64,000 bases of DNA from Gallaecimonas kandeliae (GTDB lineage Bacteria; Pseudomonadota; Gammaproteobacteria; Enterobacterales; Gallaecimonadaceae): the NCBI RefSeq assembly GCF_030450055.1, contig NZ_CP118480.1, positions 3,471,501-3,535,500 on the forward strand, read 5' to 3'. The notes beneath the pieces are model-generated. The model worked only from the letters and a program-made list of their open reading frames with translations. It was not told the origin of the DNA and searched no databases. Numbering within the stretch: position 1 is the first letter of the stretch; every line of letters starts with the position of its first letter. The position numbers and the translations under genes are program-made. This document shows, in pieces, positions 53,644-61,611 of the stretch.

Positions 53644-55596
53644 TTATAATCTTTGCGCCAGATAAGCCCAATCTGGCTGCGCCGTCAAGTCAGTATCAGG
53701 ACCCAGGCTCACTTTGAGATAACCCTTGCCCAGCTGCTCCAGCCAGGCCTGGCGGCTGTCCTCGGCATTGAGGGCTCCGGCCGCCAGGGGCAAGGGGCGC
53801 AGCTCCACCCAGCCATAAGCCCCTTGCTCACCGGCCAGCTGCAACCCCAGCAACAGGAGTTCTGCCAGGGGCCCCATCTCGGTCAGCCTGGATACCTGCG
53901 GGAAGCAGGGAAAATCCAGGGCGGCCAGGTGCAAGCCCGTGATACCTGCTCCCAGCTCCCCCAGGGCCTGGCGTAGTTCCTCGAAGTGGCCGGCCACTTG
54001 CCCTTCCTCTCCTGCCGGCAATACCACCAGGTAGCTGAAGCTGTCCGGCTCCCCCAACAGCAATGCCTGGGGATACAAAGACTTCAGGCAATCCCCCAGC
54101 TGCCGCTGCAGCCGGCTGCCATGACGGAAACCCTGCTCATAGACGGGGTGGCGCTCAAAATGCGGCTTGAAATAGAGCAGCCGGCAGGGCCGGCCCGCCC
54201 CCAAGAGTTCTGTCAGCCTGGCCAGAGTCAAGTGCACCTGTGGCAGCCGGGAATGAGCCCAGGCCCCCAGTTGCCGCTCCAGCAAGTGCCGCTGGCCACG
54301 GCTCCGATACCACAACCAAAAGACCAACAGCCAGAGTACCAACACCAGGCTGGCGATGCCCAATGCCAGCAGCAGCACCTTGGCCGATGCGGGCTTGGCG
54401 GCAAGCGGCGCCTCCACCGGCTTTTGGTACAGCTCCTTGTAAAGGACCTGCTTGGCGTCTTCGGCTTCCTTGAGACGCGCCGCCATCAGGCTGGCGTAGG
54501 CCTGCCAATGGGATTTAGCTTCCTCGCCCTCGGTCAGCTGTGCCAAGGCCTTTTGCGCCTGGGCGGCAACCTTGTTCTGGTAAGGGCTGTCATCGGAGCC
54601 CCTGGCCTGAATGACGGCCTCCAGCATGGCCTGCTGACGTGCCTTATCGTGACGCTTGGCGGCGATGCCCGCCGCCGTCATCAGGGCTGACATGCGCTGG
54701 CGAACCAGCTTGGCCTTGGCCAACTTATCCAGGGCGATATTGACGTAGAAATCGGCTTTATCGAGATCGCCCAGCGCCAAGTAGCTCTCGGCCACATTGC
54801 TGGCTGCCGTACCTTGCCAAGCAAGGTTGCTCCTCTGCTCCAACTCTTCATAAACGGCCAGCTCAGCGTCCAATGCCTCGGCATAGTGCTGGTGTTGAAC
54901 TTGGACGTTGGCCAGGGTGAAGGCGGCCTTGGCCCTGTCCTCCACATAGGGTGAGTGGCGGGCCAATTCATTGTTTTCAAGAGCCAGCTCCAGGCTGTCC
55001 TGGCCCAGGCTGTTTCTGACCGTCACCAGATCGGAATTGGCACTGAGCTGGGTGGAGATATCACCATTAACCTTGGCCAAGGCGGCAGCCTTGGTCAGCA
55101 AAGGCTCTGCTTCGGCAAAAAGCCCTAGGTATTTGAGGCTATTACCTCTCTCCCCCAAAGCCCTTGCCAGCCTGGTTGTATCACCCAATTCTGTGGCCAG
55201 CGCCACGGCCTTGCCATTGGCGGCTAGGGTTTCTCGTAACAACCCCAGACCGCTCAGGAGCCGGCTATAGAGCAGGAGGCAATCCACCAGCTGGATACTG
55301 GGTTCTTCCTGCCCCAGAAGATCAAGCCCTTGATTTAATAGTGCAGAGGCTTCTGTCATCTTGCGCTCAAGGCGGCCGGTGACATCAGCCTTAAGGCAGA
55401 GATAACGGCCGCGGTCGAAATCCGATAGACCTCTGAGGTCACGGCTGGCCAGGGGCGCCAGCAACTCGGCACCTTGCTGGTAGTGCCGCTGCTGCATTGC
55501 CGCTTCCGCTTGCGTGATGAGGGGGGAGAGATCCTTTTCTGCCCAGGCGCCGGTTGAGCTGAGGCACCCAATCAAAAACAGAAGAAGGAACTTCAT
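53644..55596 (-). CDS. TPR-membrane-degenerate GGDEF-like protein
   Basis: 650 aa, paralogous in layout to 45636-47651. Signal peptide (MKFLLLFLIGCLSSTGAWA), periplasmic TPR-like helical repeats (about 25-390), a membrane helix (about 409-430, VLLLALGIASLVLVLWLLVF) and a cytoplasmic domain of about 210 residues with no GGDEF motif. The intracellular domain shares the same pattern of strands with the other copy but little identity. It likely senses periplasmic peptides or cell-wall fragments. It leads an operon with the PlsC-like gene. Confidence 0.8.
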   Translation of the reverse strand: MKFLLLFLIGCLSSTGAWAEKDLSPLITQAEAAMQQRHYQQGAELLAPLASRDLRGLSDFDRGRYLCLKADVTGRLERKMTEASALLNQGLDLLGQEEPSIQLVDCLLLYSRLLSGLGLLRETLAANGKAVALATELGDTTRLARALGERGNSLKYLGLFAEAEPLLTKAAALAKVNGDISTQLSANSDLVTVRNSLGQDSLELALENNELARHSPYVEDRAKAAFTLANVQVQHQHYAEALDAELAVYEELEQRSNLAWQGTAASNVAESYLALGDLDKADFYVNIALDKLAKAKLVRQRMSALMTAAGIAAKRHDKARQQAMLEAVIQARGSDDSPYQNKVAAQAQKALAQLTEGEEAKSHWQAYASLMAARLKEAEDAKQVLYKELYQKPVEAPLAAKPASAKVLLLALGIASLVLVLWLLVFWLWYRSRGQRHLLERQLGAWAHSRLPQVHLTLARLTELLGAGRPCRLLYFKPHFERHPVYEQGFRHGSRLQRQLGDCLKSLYPQALLLGEPDSFSYLVVLPAGEEGQVAGHFEELRQALGELGAGITGLHLAALDFPCFPQVSRLTEMGPLAELLLLGLQLAGEQGAYGWVELRPLPLAAGALNAEDSRQAWLEQLGKGYLKVSLGPDTDLTAQPDWAYLAQRL

Positions 55597-55724
55597 GCGG
55601 TACTCGATGGGCTGACTACCGCAACATAAAACCTCAATGGAAGGAAGTCTGCAAGCTTTTCTATTTGCTGGAAAAATGGGCCGCGTGCTAGCCTCTGGCC
55701 AAGGCTTCCGCCACAGAGTTCGCC

Positions 55725-56102
55725 ATGACCTACAGCTTGGTCAAAGCCATACACCAGGCCCTGGCGTTGGTGACCATCCTCTTCTTCGTCTGGCGCGCCA
55801 GCCGCGCCGTACTGAACCCGGCCAGCCTGCCCCGCTGGGCCCGCATCGCCCCCCATGTCATCGACACCCTGCTGCTGGCCGCCGGGCTTTGGTTGATGCT
55901 GCTGATCCACCAGTATCCCTTCAAGGACGGCTGGCTGACCGCCAAACTGCTGGGCCTGCTGCTCTACATCGGTCTCGGCACCATTGCCATCAAACGCGGC
56001 CGCAGCACCAGAGGGCGGGCCCTGGCCGCCTTGGGAGCCGTGCTGGTCTTTATCTATATTGTCGGGGTAGCCATATACAAGACCCCCTGGTCCTGGCTTT
56101 AG
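55725..56102 (+). CDS. SirB2 family membrane protein
   Basis: 125 aa with four helices. The conserved start YSLVKAIHQALALVTILFFV and the block HQYPFKDGWLTAKLLGLLLY fit SirB2 (invasion gene expression regulator type) proteins, whose exact role is unknown. It opens a same-strand run, sirB2-fpr-DUF3014-maoP; the next gene starts 9 bases later after AGGAGG. Confidence 0.9.
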   Translation: MTYSLVKAIHQALALVTILFFVWRASRAVLNPASLPRWARIAPHVIDTLLLAAGLWLMLLIHQYPFKDGWLTAKLLGLLLYIGLGTIAIKRGRSTRGRALAALGAVLVFIYIVGVAIYKTPWSWL

Positions 56103-56110
56103 GAGGCAGC

Positions 56111-56848
56111 ATGGCGCAGTGGCTAGACGCCAAGGTGGTGGAAAACCACCAGTGGAACCCCAACCTGTTCAGCCTCAAGGTCAAGGCGCCGGCCTTCGAC
56201 TTTGTGGCCGGCCAGTTTGTACGCCTGGGACTGGACCTGCCAGAAGGCCGGGCCCAGCGGGCCTATTCCCTGGTCAACAGCCCCGGTGCCGAGCTGTTGG
56301 ATTTTCTGGTGACGCCTGTGGTGGGCGGCAAGCTGTCCCCCAGCCTGCACCTGCTTAAGCCCGGTGACCACATCCAGGTCAGCCAGCCGGCCAGCGGCTT
56401 CTTCGTGCTGGACGAGGTACCGGACGGCGACAGCCTCTGGCTGCTGGCCACGGGCACCGGCATAGGCCCCTTCCTGTCCATACTGGGCACCGAAGCCCCT
56501 TGGCAGCGCTTCAAGCGCATCCACCTGGTGCACGGGGTGCGCTTTGCCGCAGACCTTGCCTACAAGGCCGAGATCGAGGCCCTGGCGGCAGCCAGGCCCC
56601 AGCTTCGTTACCAGCCGGTGGTGACCCGCGAGCCCCTGGCCGGTGCCCTGCGTGGCCGTTTACCCGCTTTGCTGGCCAGCGGTGAACTTGAAGCCGCCCT
56701 GGGTGACAAACTGGATAAGGGTTGCCAGCTGATGCTCTGCGGCAACCCCGAGATGATCCGCGACAGCCTCCAGCTGTTGGCCGGCAAGGGCCTCAACAAG
56801 AACCTGCGCCGCCAACCCGGCCATGTCACAGTCGAGCAGTATTGGTAA
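56111..56848 (+). CDS. fpr: Ferredoxin/flavodoxin-NADP+ reductase
   Basis: 245 aa, matching E. coli Fpr length. FAD-binding motif RAYSLVNSPG and the NADP block LLATGTGIGPFLSIL are clear, with HGVRFAADLAYKAEIE and LCGNPEMIRD in the C-terminal half and the family end VTVEQYW. It passes electrons between NADPH and flavodoxin or ferredoxin, for radical-enzyme activation and oxidative stress. AGGAGG precedes the ATG. It is co-oriented with sirB2. Confidence 0.94.
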   Translation: MAQWLDAKVVENHQWNPNLFSLKVKAPAFDFVAGQFVRLGLDLPEGRAQRAYSLVNSPGAELLDFLVTPVVGGKLSPSLHLLKPGDHIQVSQPASGFFVLDEVPDGDSLWLLATGTGIGPFLSILGTEAPWQRFKRIHLVHGVRFAADLAYKAEIEALAAARPQLRYQPVVTREPLAGALRGRLPALLASGELEAALGDKLDKGCQLMLCGNPEMIRDSLQLLAGKGLNKNLRRQPGHVTVEQYW

Positions 56849-56857
56849 GGAGCCATA

Positions 56858-57724
56858 ATGCAAGCCGATCCCCAAACCCGTCCCCCCAAAGACGGCGCCT
56901 CCAGCAAACCTTTCCTCATCCTGGCCGCAGTCCTTATCCTCGGCGCCCTGGCCTGGTATTTCTGGCCCAAGGCGCCGGCGCCCAAGCAGGAAGAAGCCCC
57001 CTTGCCGCCGCCCGTGGTGGAGCAGAAGACCCAGCCACAGCCACAGCCCAAGGTTGAGCCGCAGCCCGCCGCCGAAGAGGTGCAGCCTGAGCCGGCCCAA
57101 ACCCAGCCCCAGGCGCCAGCAGCGCCGCCGCTACCGGCCCTCAAGGACAGCGACCCTGAGGTGCGCGCCGCCCTTGGCGAGATGCTGCCGGCCAAGAGCC
57201 CCGTGGATATCCAACAGGCCGGCCTTATCGACAAGTTCACCCAGATCCTCACCACCGCCGTCGAGGGTTACCTGCCGGAACGCCAGCGCGTCATCGCCTC
57301 CCCCGACCAGCCCTTCGCCGTGGTCCGCGACGGCGAGACCCTCTATCTCGACAGCGACAGCTACCACCGCTTCGACCCTTATGTGCAGGCCTTCGTCGGC
57401 ATGGACGACACCAAGCTGCTGGCCTTCATCGACCGCTTTGCGCCCTTGTTCAAGGAGGCCTTCGCCACCCTGGGCCTGGGCGACGACAGCATCCAGGGCA
57501 GCCTCAACCAGATCATAGACCTGGCCCTGGACACCCCGGATCCGGCCGACCCCATCAAGCTCAAGCAGCCCAAGGTGCTCTACCAGTTTGCCGACCCGGC
57601 CCTGGAGAACCTCAAGCCCATCCAGAAGATCCTCATTCGCATGGGGCCGGACAACAGGGCCAAGGTCAAAGCCAAGCTGGAGCGCCTCAAGGACGCCCTT
57701 GGCGACAGCGTCGGCGACCAATAA
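56858..57724 (+). CDS. DUF3014 membrane-anchored protein
   Basis: 288 aa. One membrane helix (about 18-37), a Pro/Gln/Glu-rich linker (about 40-95) and a soluble C-terminal DUF3014 domain (about 100-288). The domain includes SYHRFDPYVQAFVGMDDTKL and KVLYQFADPALENLKPIQK. The linker suggests a periplasmic span. The function is unknown. It follows fpr by 9 bases. Confidence 0.9.
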   Translation: MQADPQTRPPKDGASSKPFLILAAVLILGALAWYFWPKAPAPKQEEAPLPPPVVEQKTQPQPQPKVEPQPAAEEVQPEPAQTQPQAPAAPPLPALKDSDPEVRAALGEMLPAKSPVDIQQAGLIDKFTQILTTAVEGYLPERQRVIASPDQPFAVVRDGETLYLDSDSYHRFDPYVQAFVGMDDTKLLAFIDRFAPLFKEAFATLGLGDDSIQGSLNQIIDLALDTPDPADPIKLKQPKVLYQFADPALENLKPIQKILIRMGPDNRAKVKAKLERLKDALGDSVGDQ

Positions 57725-57766
57725 CGGCGCTTATGCCGTCGATAAAAATGTTTCGTTTTACCCACC

Positions 57767-57805
57767 CCAGGGCATGGCCAATACTCCAACCCGAAAGTGC
57801 CCTGG
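57767..57805 (+). promoter_or_regulatory. Inverted repeat that could pair over the maoP ribosome binding site
   Basis: CCAGGGCA (57767-57774) and TGCCCTGG (57798-57805) are perfect 8-base inverted repeats 23 bases apart. The right arm ends against the maoP Shine-Dalgarno (GGAGG, 57804-57808), so pairing would partly hide it. A translational or operator role is inferred from position only. Confidence 0.4.
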
Positions 57806-57817
57806 AGGTGGTTGACG

Positions 57818-58168
57818 ATGCAGAGCTTTATCAGCACAAAACGCTTTTCCGACAACAAGCATTTCCCCCACGGTTTCGCCCGCAGCGGCGACTTCACCAA
57901 GGCCGAGGCTAACCTCTTGGAAGCCCACGGCCAGAGCCTGCAGGCCCTGGCCTCCTGCCTCACCAGCCCGGCCACGGCCGAGGAGCACCAGTTCCTGGCC
58001 GTCTGCCAGGGTAGCCGCCCTCCCGTGACCCCCCTCGAGAAGGTCTGGGCCAAGTACCAGCGGCTCCTCGATCAGAAGAAAAGGGTCTTCACCGTCTGCG
58101 ACGACTGGCTGCAGCTGCGTAGCGCCGGCCAGCGCTTCGACGAGCCGGACGACAGCAGCGACGACTGA
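57818..58168 (+). CDS. maoP: MaoP/YifE (DUF413) macrodomain protein
   Basis: 116 aa. The family DUF413 pattern starts MQSFISTKRFSDNKHFPHGF (E. coli YifE starts with a near-identical run) and continues GDFTKAEANLLEAHG and FLAVCQGSRPPVTPLEKVWA. MaoP helps organise the Ori macrodomain with the nearby maoS site in E. coli; this role is carried over by homology. ATG at 57818 has GGAGG 9 bases upstream. The upstream in-frame start at 57797 is rejected. It closes the sirB2-fpr-DUF3014 run. Confidence 0.92.
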   Translation: MQSFISTKRFSDNKHFPHGFARSGDFTKAEANLLEAHGQSLQALASCLTSPATAEEHQFLAVCQGSRPPVTPLEKVWAKYQRLLDQKKRVFTVCDDWLQLRSAGQRFDEPDDSSDD

Positions 58169-58204
58169 GCGCTGCCGGCGAGGTCGGCAAAGCGTCGGGG
58201 CCAC

Positions 58205-58235
58205 AAAAAAGGCAGCCACCAGGCTGCCTTTTTTT
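58205..58235. terminator. Bidirectional terminator between maoP and the M13 peptidase
   Basis: AAAAAAGGCAGCC and GGCTGCCTTTTTTTT form a strong stem with an ACCA loop, flanked by A and T runs, for both convergent genes. Confidence 0.92.
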
Positions 58236-58247
58236 TATATCAGTCTC

Positions 58248-60329
58248 TTACCAGACTTTTACCCGCTGCTCCGGGGCCAGGTAGAGCTTGTCGCCAGGCT
58301 TGACGTTGAAGGCCTTGTACCAGGCATCCAGGTTGCGCACCGTCAGGGCACGGTACATGCCGGGGGCATGGCCGTCGGTGGCGACGCGCTGGCGCAGGGC
58401 CTGGTCACGCATCTTGGTGGCCCAGGTCTGGGCGAAGCCGATGAAGAAGCGCTGGTCGCCGGTGAAACCGTCAATGACAGGGGCTGCCTTGCCGTTCAGG
58501 GACGCCTTGTAGGCGTCATAGGCGGCGGCCAGGCCGGCCACGTCGGCGATGTTCTCGCCCAAGGTCAGCTTGCCGTTCACATGCAGGTCCGGGAAGGGCT
58601 GGTAGCTGTCGAACTGGCCAGCCAGGGCCTCACCCTGCTTGGCGAAGCGGGCGAAGTCGGCCTTGGTCCACCAGTTGCGCATGGCGCCGGTGGAGTCGAA
58701 GGCAGCGCCGTTGTTGTCGAAGCTGTGGCTGATCTCGTGGCCTATGACGGCACCCACGGCCCCGTAGTTGTAGGCGTCATCGGCCTTGGGGTCGAAGAAG
58801 GGCGGCTGCAAGATGCCGGCCGGGAAGTTGAGGGCGTTCTGCACCGGCAGGTTGACGGCGTTGACGATCTGGGCGTTCATCCACCACTCGCCCTTGTCCA
58901 GGGGCTTGCCGACCTTGGCCAGCTGCTGGGCCGTCCGGACCTTCTCGCCGTTGATCTCGTTGGCGTAGGCGTTGTCGGCGCTCACCTGGTAGCTGCTGTA
59001 GTCACGCCAATGGTCGGGGTAACCCACACCCACCACCAGGGATTCCACCTTGGCCAGGGCCTCTTTCTTGGTGGAGGGCGCCATCCAGTCCAGGGACTCC
59101 ACGCGGTGGTGGAAGGCGTCGATGATCTGGGTGGTCATGGCCTTGACCCTGGCCTTGGCGGAGGCCGGGAAGTACTTGGCCACATAGGCCTCACCCACGG
59201 CGTCGCCCAGGTACTCATCCAGGGCAGAGAGGGCGCGCTTGTCGCGGCTGCGCTGCTTGGGGGTGCCGGACAGGGTGGTGCCGTAGAAGGCGAAATGGGC
59301 CTGGTCTATGGCGCTCGGCAGCACGTCGGCGTGGCTGTTGATCTGGTGGAATACCAGCCAGTCTTTCCAGGCCGCCAGGGGCTCGGAGGCCACCAGGGCG
59401 GAGAGGCCGGGGATGGAGCCGGCGTGGTAGGCGGCAAAGCGCTGCTGCTGGCCGAGATGGGCGGCGGCGAAGAAGGCCTGCCAGTCGATGCCGGGGGCCT
59501 TCTTGTCGAAGTCCTTACGGCTCCAGATCCCGGAAGACTTGGCGAAATCTTCGCTGTCTTCACGGCTGACGTGGGCCTTGGCGATCTTCATCTCCAGGGC
59601 AAAGATGCGGTCGGCGCGCTGGGCGGCGTCGTCGACACCGGCCGTCTTCAGCAGCGTCTCGATATAGGCGCGGTAGGCAGTGCGGATGGCCTGCATCTTG
59701 GGGTCGGCCGACAGGTAGTACTCACGCTCCGGCAGGCCCAGGCCCCCTTGCAGCACGTAGGGCAGCACTTCACCCGGGGTCGCCAGGCCCTGGGTCACGA
59801 AGAGGCCGAAGAGGTTCTCGGTGAAGAAGTTGGTGGCGTTCAGGGGGTCCACGTCGACCCGCAGGTTGGCGCCCAGCACCTGGGACAGCTGGTGCCTGTC
59901 CTTGATGGCGGCGTAGCGGGCCAGGTCGGCCTGGACCGGCTTCATGCCGGCGGCGTCGATGGCCTGGGTGTCCACATAGGCGTGGTAGAAGTCGGCGATG
60001 CGGGCGTCATCGGAGCCGGCCGGGTGGGCTTCCTTGACCAGCTTGGCGATAAGCGCCGCCTTATGGGTCTCGGTGGCGTTGAAGGCCTCCAGGAAGGAGC
60101 CGGTGGCGGAACGGTCGTCCGGGATCTTGGTGGTCTTCATCCAGTTGCCATTGGCATAACCGTAGAAGTCGTCGCCGGGCTTGACGCCCTTGTCCATGGC
60201 ACTGAGATCGATGCCGATATCCACCTTCTGCTGCTGCGCCTTGGGGGCAACGGCGACGTTGCTCTGGCAGCCGCCGACAGTGCCCAGTACCGCCGCGCCA
60301 ACCAGGACGCCAGCCAATCGCTTCTTCAT
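58248..60329 (-). CDS. M13 family metallopeptidase (PepO-like) lipoprotein
   Basis: 693 aa. Lipoprotein signal with lipobox VGGC, then an M13 (neprilysin-type) peptidase of normal length. The zinc motif HEISH (in GAVIGHEISHSFDNNG) and the third ligand in LTLGENIADVAGLAAAYDAY are intact; NAFY-like substrate region present. It should degrade short peptides in the periplasm. It is monocistronic. In the adjacent 231-base gap to rimK nothing regulatory was recognised. Confidence 0.95.
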   Translation of the reverse strand: MKKRLAGVLVGAAVLGTVGGCQSNVAVAPKAQQQKVDIGIDLSAMDKGVKPGDDFYGYANGNWMKTTKIPDDRSATGSFLEAFNATETHKAALIAKLVKEAHPAGSDDARIADFYHAYVDTQAIDAAGMKPVQADLARYAAIKDRHQLSQVLGANLRVDVDPLNATNFFTENLFGLFVTQGLATPGEVLPYVLQGGLGLPEREYYLSADPKMQAIRTAYRAYIETLLKTAGVDDAAQRADRIFALEMKIAKAHVSREDSEDFAKSSGIWSRKDFDKKAPGIDWQAFFAAAHLGQQQRFAAYHAGSIPGLSALVASEPLAAWKDWLVFHQINSHADVLPSAIDQAHFAFYGTTLSGTPKQRSRDKRALSALDEYLGDAVGEAYVAKYFPASAKARVKAMTTQIIDAFHHRVESLDWMAPSTKKEALAKVESLVVGVGYPDHWRDYSSYQVSADNAYANEINGEKVRTAQQLAKVGKPLDKGEWWMNAQIVNAVNLPVQNALNFPAGILQPPFFDPKADDAYNYGAVGAVIGHEISHSFDNNGAAFDSTGAMRNWWTKADFARFAKQGEALAGQFDSYQPFPDLHVNGKLTLGENIADVAGLAAAYDAYKASLNGKAAPVIDGFTGDQRFFIGFAQTWATKMRDQALRQRVATDGHAPGMYRALTVRNLDAWYKAFNVKPGDKLYLAPEQRVKVW

Positions 60330-60560
60330 GAGCCTTACCTTTGATGATGAGGGACGAATCGAAGGGCCAAGCTTACCTTAACGTCAAGGCACCGGGGCAC
60401 TAAAAGTGTGATGGGATGTGAGCTGGGCAAGGTGAGCCGCAGCTAGGCCAAAAGCCCAGGAAAATCATGCGCACCCGCTCCCCGCCGCGGTCGTTGCAGA
60501 CTAAGATGGCAAGGCCGCCGGGCAGCCCGGCCGGCGACCCATCGCAACCAAGGAGCCCCC

Positions 60561-61457
60561 ATGCGTGTGGCCATACTGTCCGCCAAGGCCGAACTCTATT
60601 CCACCCAGCGCCTCCTGGCCGCCGCCGCCGAGCGGGGCATGGAGGCCATGGTGGTAAGCCCGGTGGGCTGCTACATGAGCCTCAACAGCAACGGCCCCCA
60701 GATCCACCAGAAGGGCCAGGTGCTGCCGGCCTTCGACGCCGTAATGCCCAGGGTGGGACCCGAGCTCACCTTCTTCGGCGCCGCCCTCTTGCGCCAGTTC
60801 GAGGCCATGGGGGTCTATACGCCGGTGTCCGCCGCCGCCCTGCAGCGCTCCAGGGACAAGCTGCGGGCCCTGCAGATCCTCACCGCCCAGCAGATCCCCA
60901 TGCCCGTCACCGCCTTCGCCCATGTGCCGGACGACATCCCCGACCTCATCGAGATGGTCGGCGGCGCGCCCCTGGTGCTGAAGCTGCTGGAAGGCTCCCA
61001 GGGCATAGGGGTGGTGCTGGCCGAGACGGCCCAGGCCGCCAAGAGCGTCATCGAGGCCTTCATGGGGGTCAAGGTCAACATACTGGTGCAGGAATACATC
61101 AAGGAGTCCGCCGGCCGGGACCTGCGGCTGCTGGTGGTGGGCGACAAGGTGGTGGCGGCCATGGAGCGCATCGCCAAGAACGGGGATTTTCGCGCCAACC
61201 TGCACCGCGGCGGCGAGGCCAGGGCCGTGAAGATCAGCCCCCAGGAGCGGCGCCTGGCGGTGCAGGCGGCCAAGAGCCTGGGCCTGGGGATCGCCGGGGT
61301 GGACCTGCTGCGCTCCGACCGCGGCCCCCTGGTGCTGGAGGTCAATTCCAGCCCCGGCCTGGAAGGCATAGAGGCGGCCACCGGCCTCGACATCGCCGGC
61401 ATCATGATGGACCACCTCATCGAGCACAGCCGCAAGCGCCGCAAGCGCGACGTCTAG
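60561..61457 (+). CDS. rimK: Ribosomal protein S6 glutamate ligase
   Basis: 298 aa, ATP-grasp ligase that adds glutamates to the C-terminus of ribosomal protein S6. ATP-grasp blocks are [36 protein letters not shown] and [20 protein letters not shown]. The start [20 protein letters not shown] is typical of RimK. CAAGGAGCCCCC precedes the ATG. In many gammaproteobacteria rimK has a small aspartic protease partner; none is seen here. A large inverted repeat follows the stop. Confidence 0.95.
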   Translation: MRVAILSAKAELYSTQRLLAAAAERGMEAMVVSPVGCYMSLNSNGPQIHQKGQVLPAFDAVMPRVGPELTFFGAALLRQFEAMGVYTPVSAAALQRSRDKLRALQILTAQQIPMPVTAFAHVPDDIPDLIEMVGGAPLVLKLLEGSQGIGVVLAETAQAAKSVIEAFMGVKVNILVQEYIKESAGRDLRLLVVGDKVVAAMERIAKNGDFRANLHRGGEARAVKISPQERRLAVQAAKSLGLGIAGVDLLRSDRGPLVLEVNSSPGLEGIEAATGLDIAGIMMDHLIEHSRKRRKRDV

Positions 61458-61458
61458 G

Positions 61459-61498
61459 CGCTGTCCGGCCTGACCGGATGTCCCCAGGCCGGACAGCG
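61459..61498. repeat. Large inverted repeat after rimK
   Basis: CGCTGTCCGGCC and GGCCGGACAGCG are perfect 12-base complements 16 bases apart, starting 1 base after the rimK stop. There is no T run, so it is not a typical terminator. The right arm contributes a GGACA unit to the array of half-sites described at 61487-61522. Confidence 0.6.
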
Positions 61499-61522
61499 GA
61501 CAGTGAAAACGGACAGTGTCCG
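61487..61522. promoter_or_regulatory. GGACA/TGTCC array, likely upstream activating sequence
   Basis: The stretch contains GGACA at 61491, 61499 and 61511, and ends in a perfect palindrome CGGACAGTGTCCG (61510-61522). It lies 46 bases or more upstream of the sigma-54-like promoter at 61568, the normal place for an enhancer of an NtrC-family activator. The regulator is not in this window. Confidence 0.6.
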
Positions 61523-61567
61523 CCGTCCGACCATTTAAAAAGCCCTTATTTATCAATGATTAAATGT

Positions 61568-61584
61568 TTGGCACGGTCTTTGAT
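61568..61584 (+). promoter_or_regulatory. Sigma-54 type (-24/-12) promoter of the efflux operon
   Basis: TTGGCACGGTCTTTGAT matches TTGGCACG-N4-TTGCW with a single mismatch in the -12 dinucleotide (GA for GC). The GG and GA are exactly 10 bases apart. It lies about 28 bases upstream of the adaptor start. Confidence 0.6.
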
Positions 61585-61611
61585 ATAGGTCCTGTAACCA
61601 AGGAGGACCCC

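Noticed and set aside
58368-60344. 658-codon plus-strand open frame
   Set aside because: Antisense shadow of the M13 peptidase gene.
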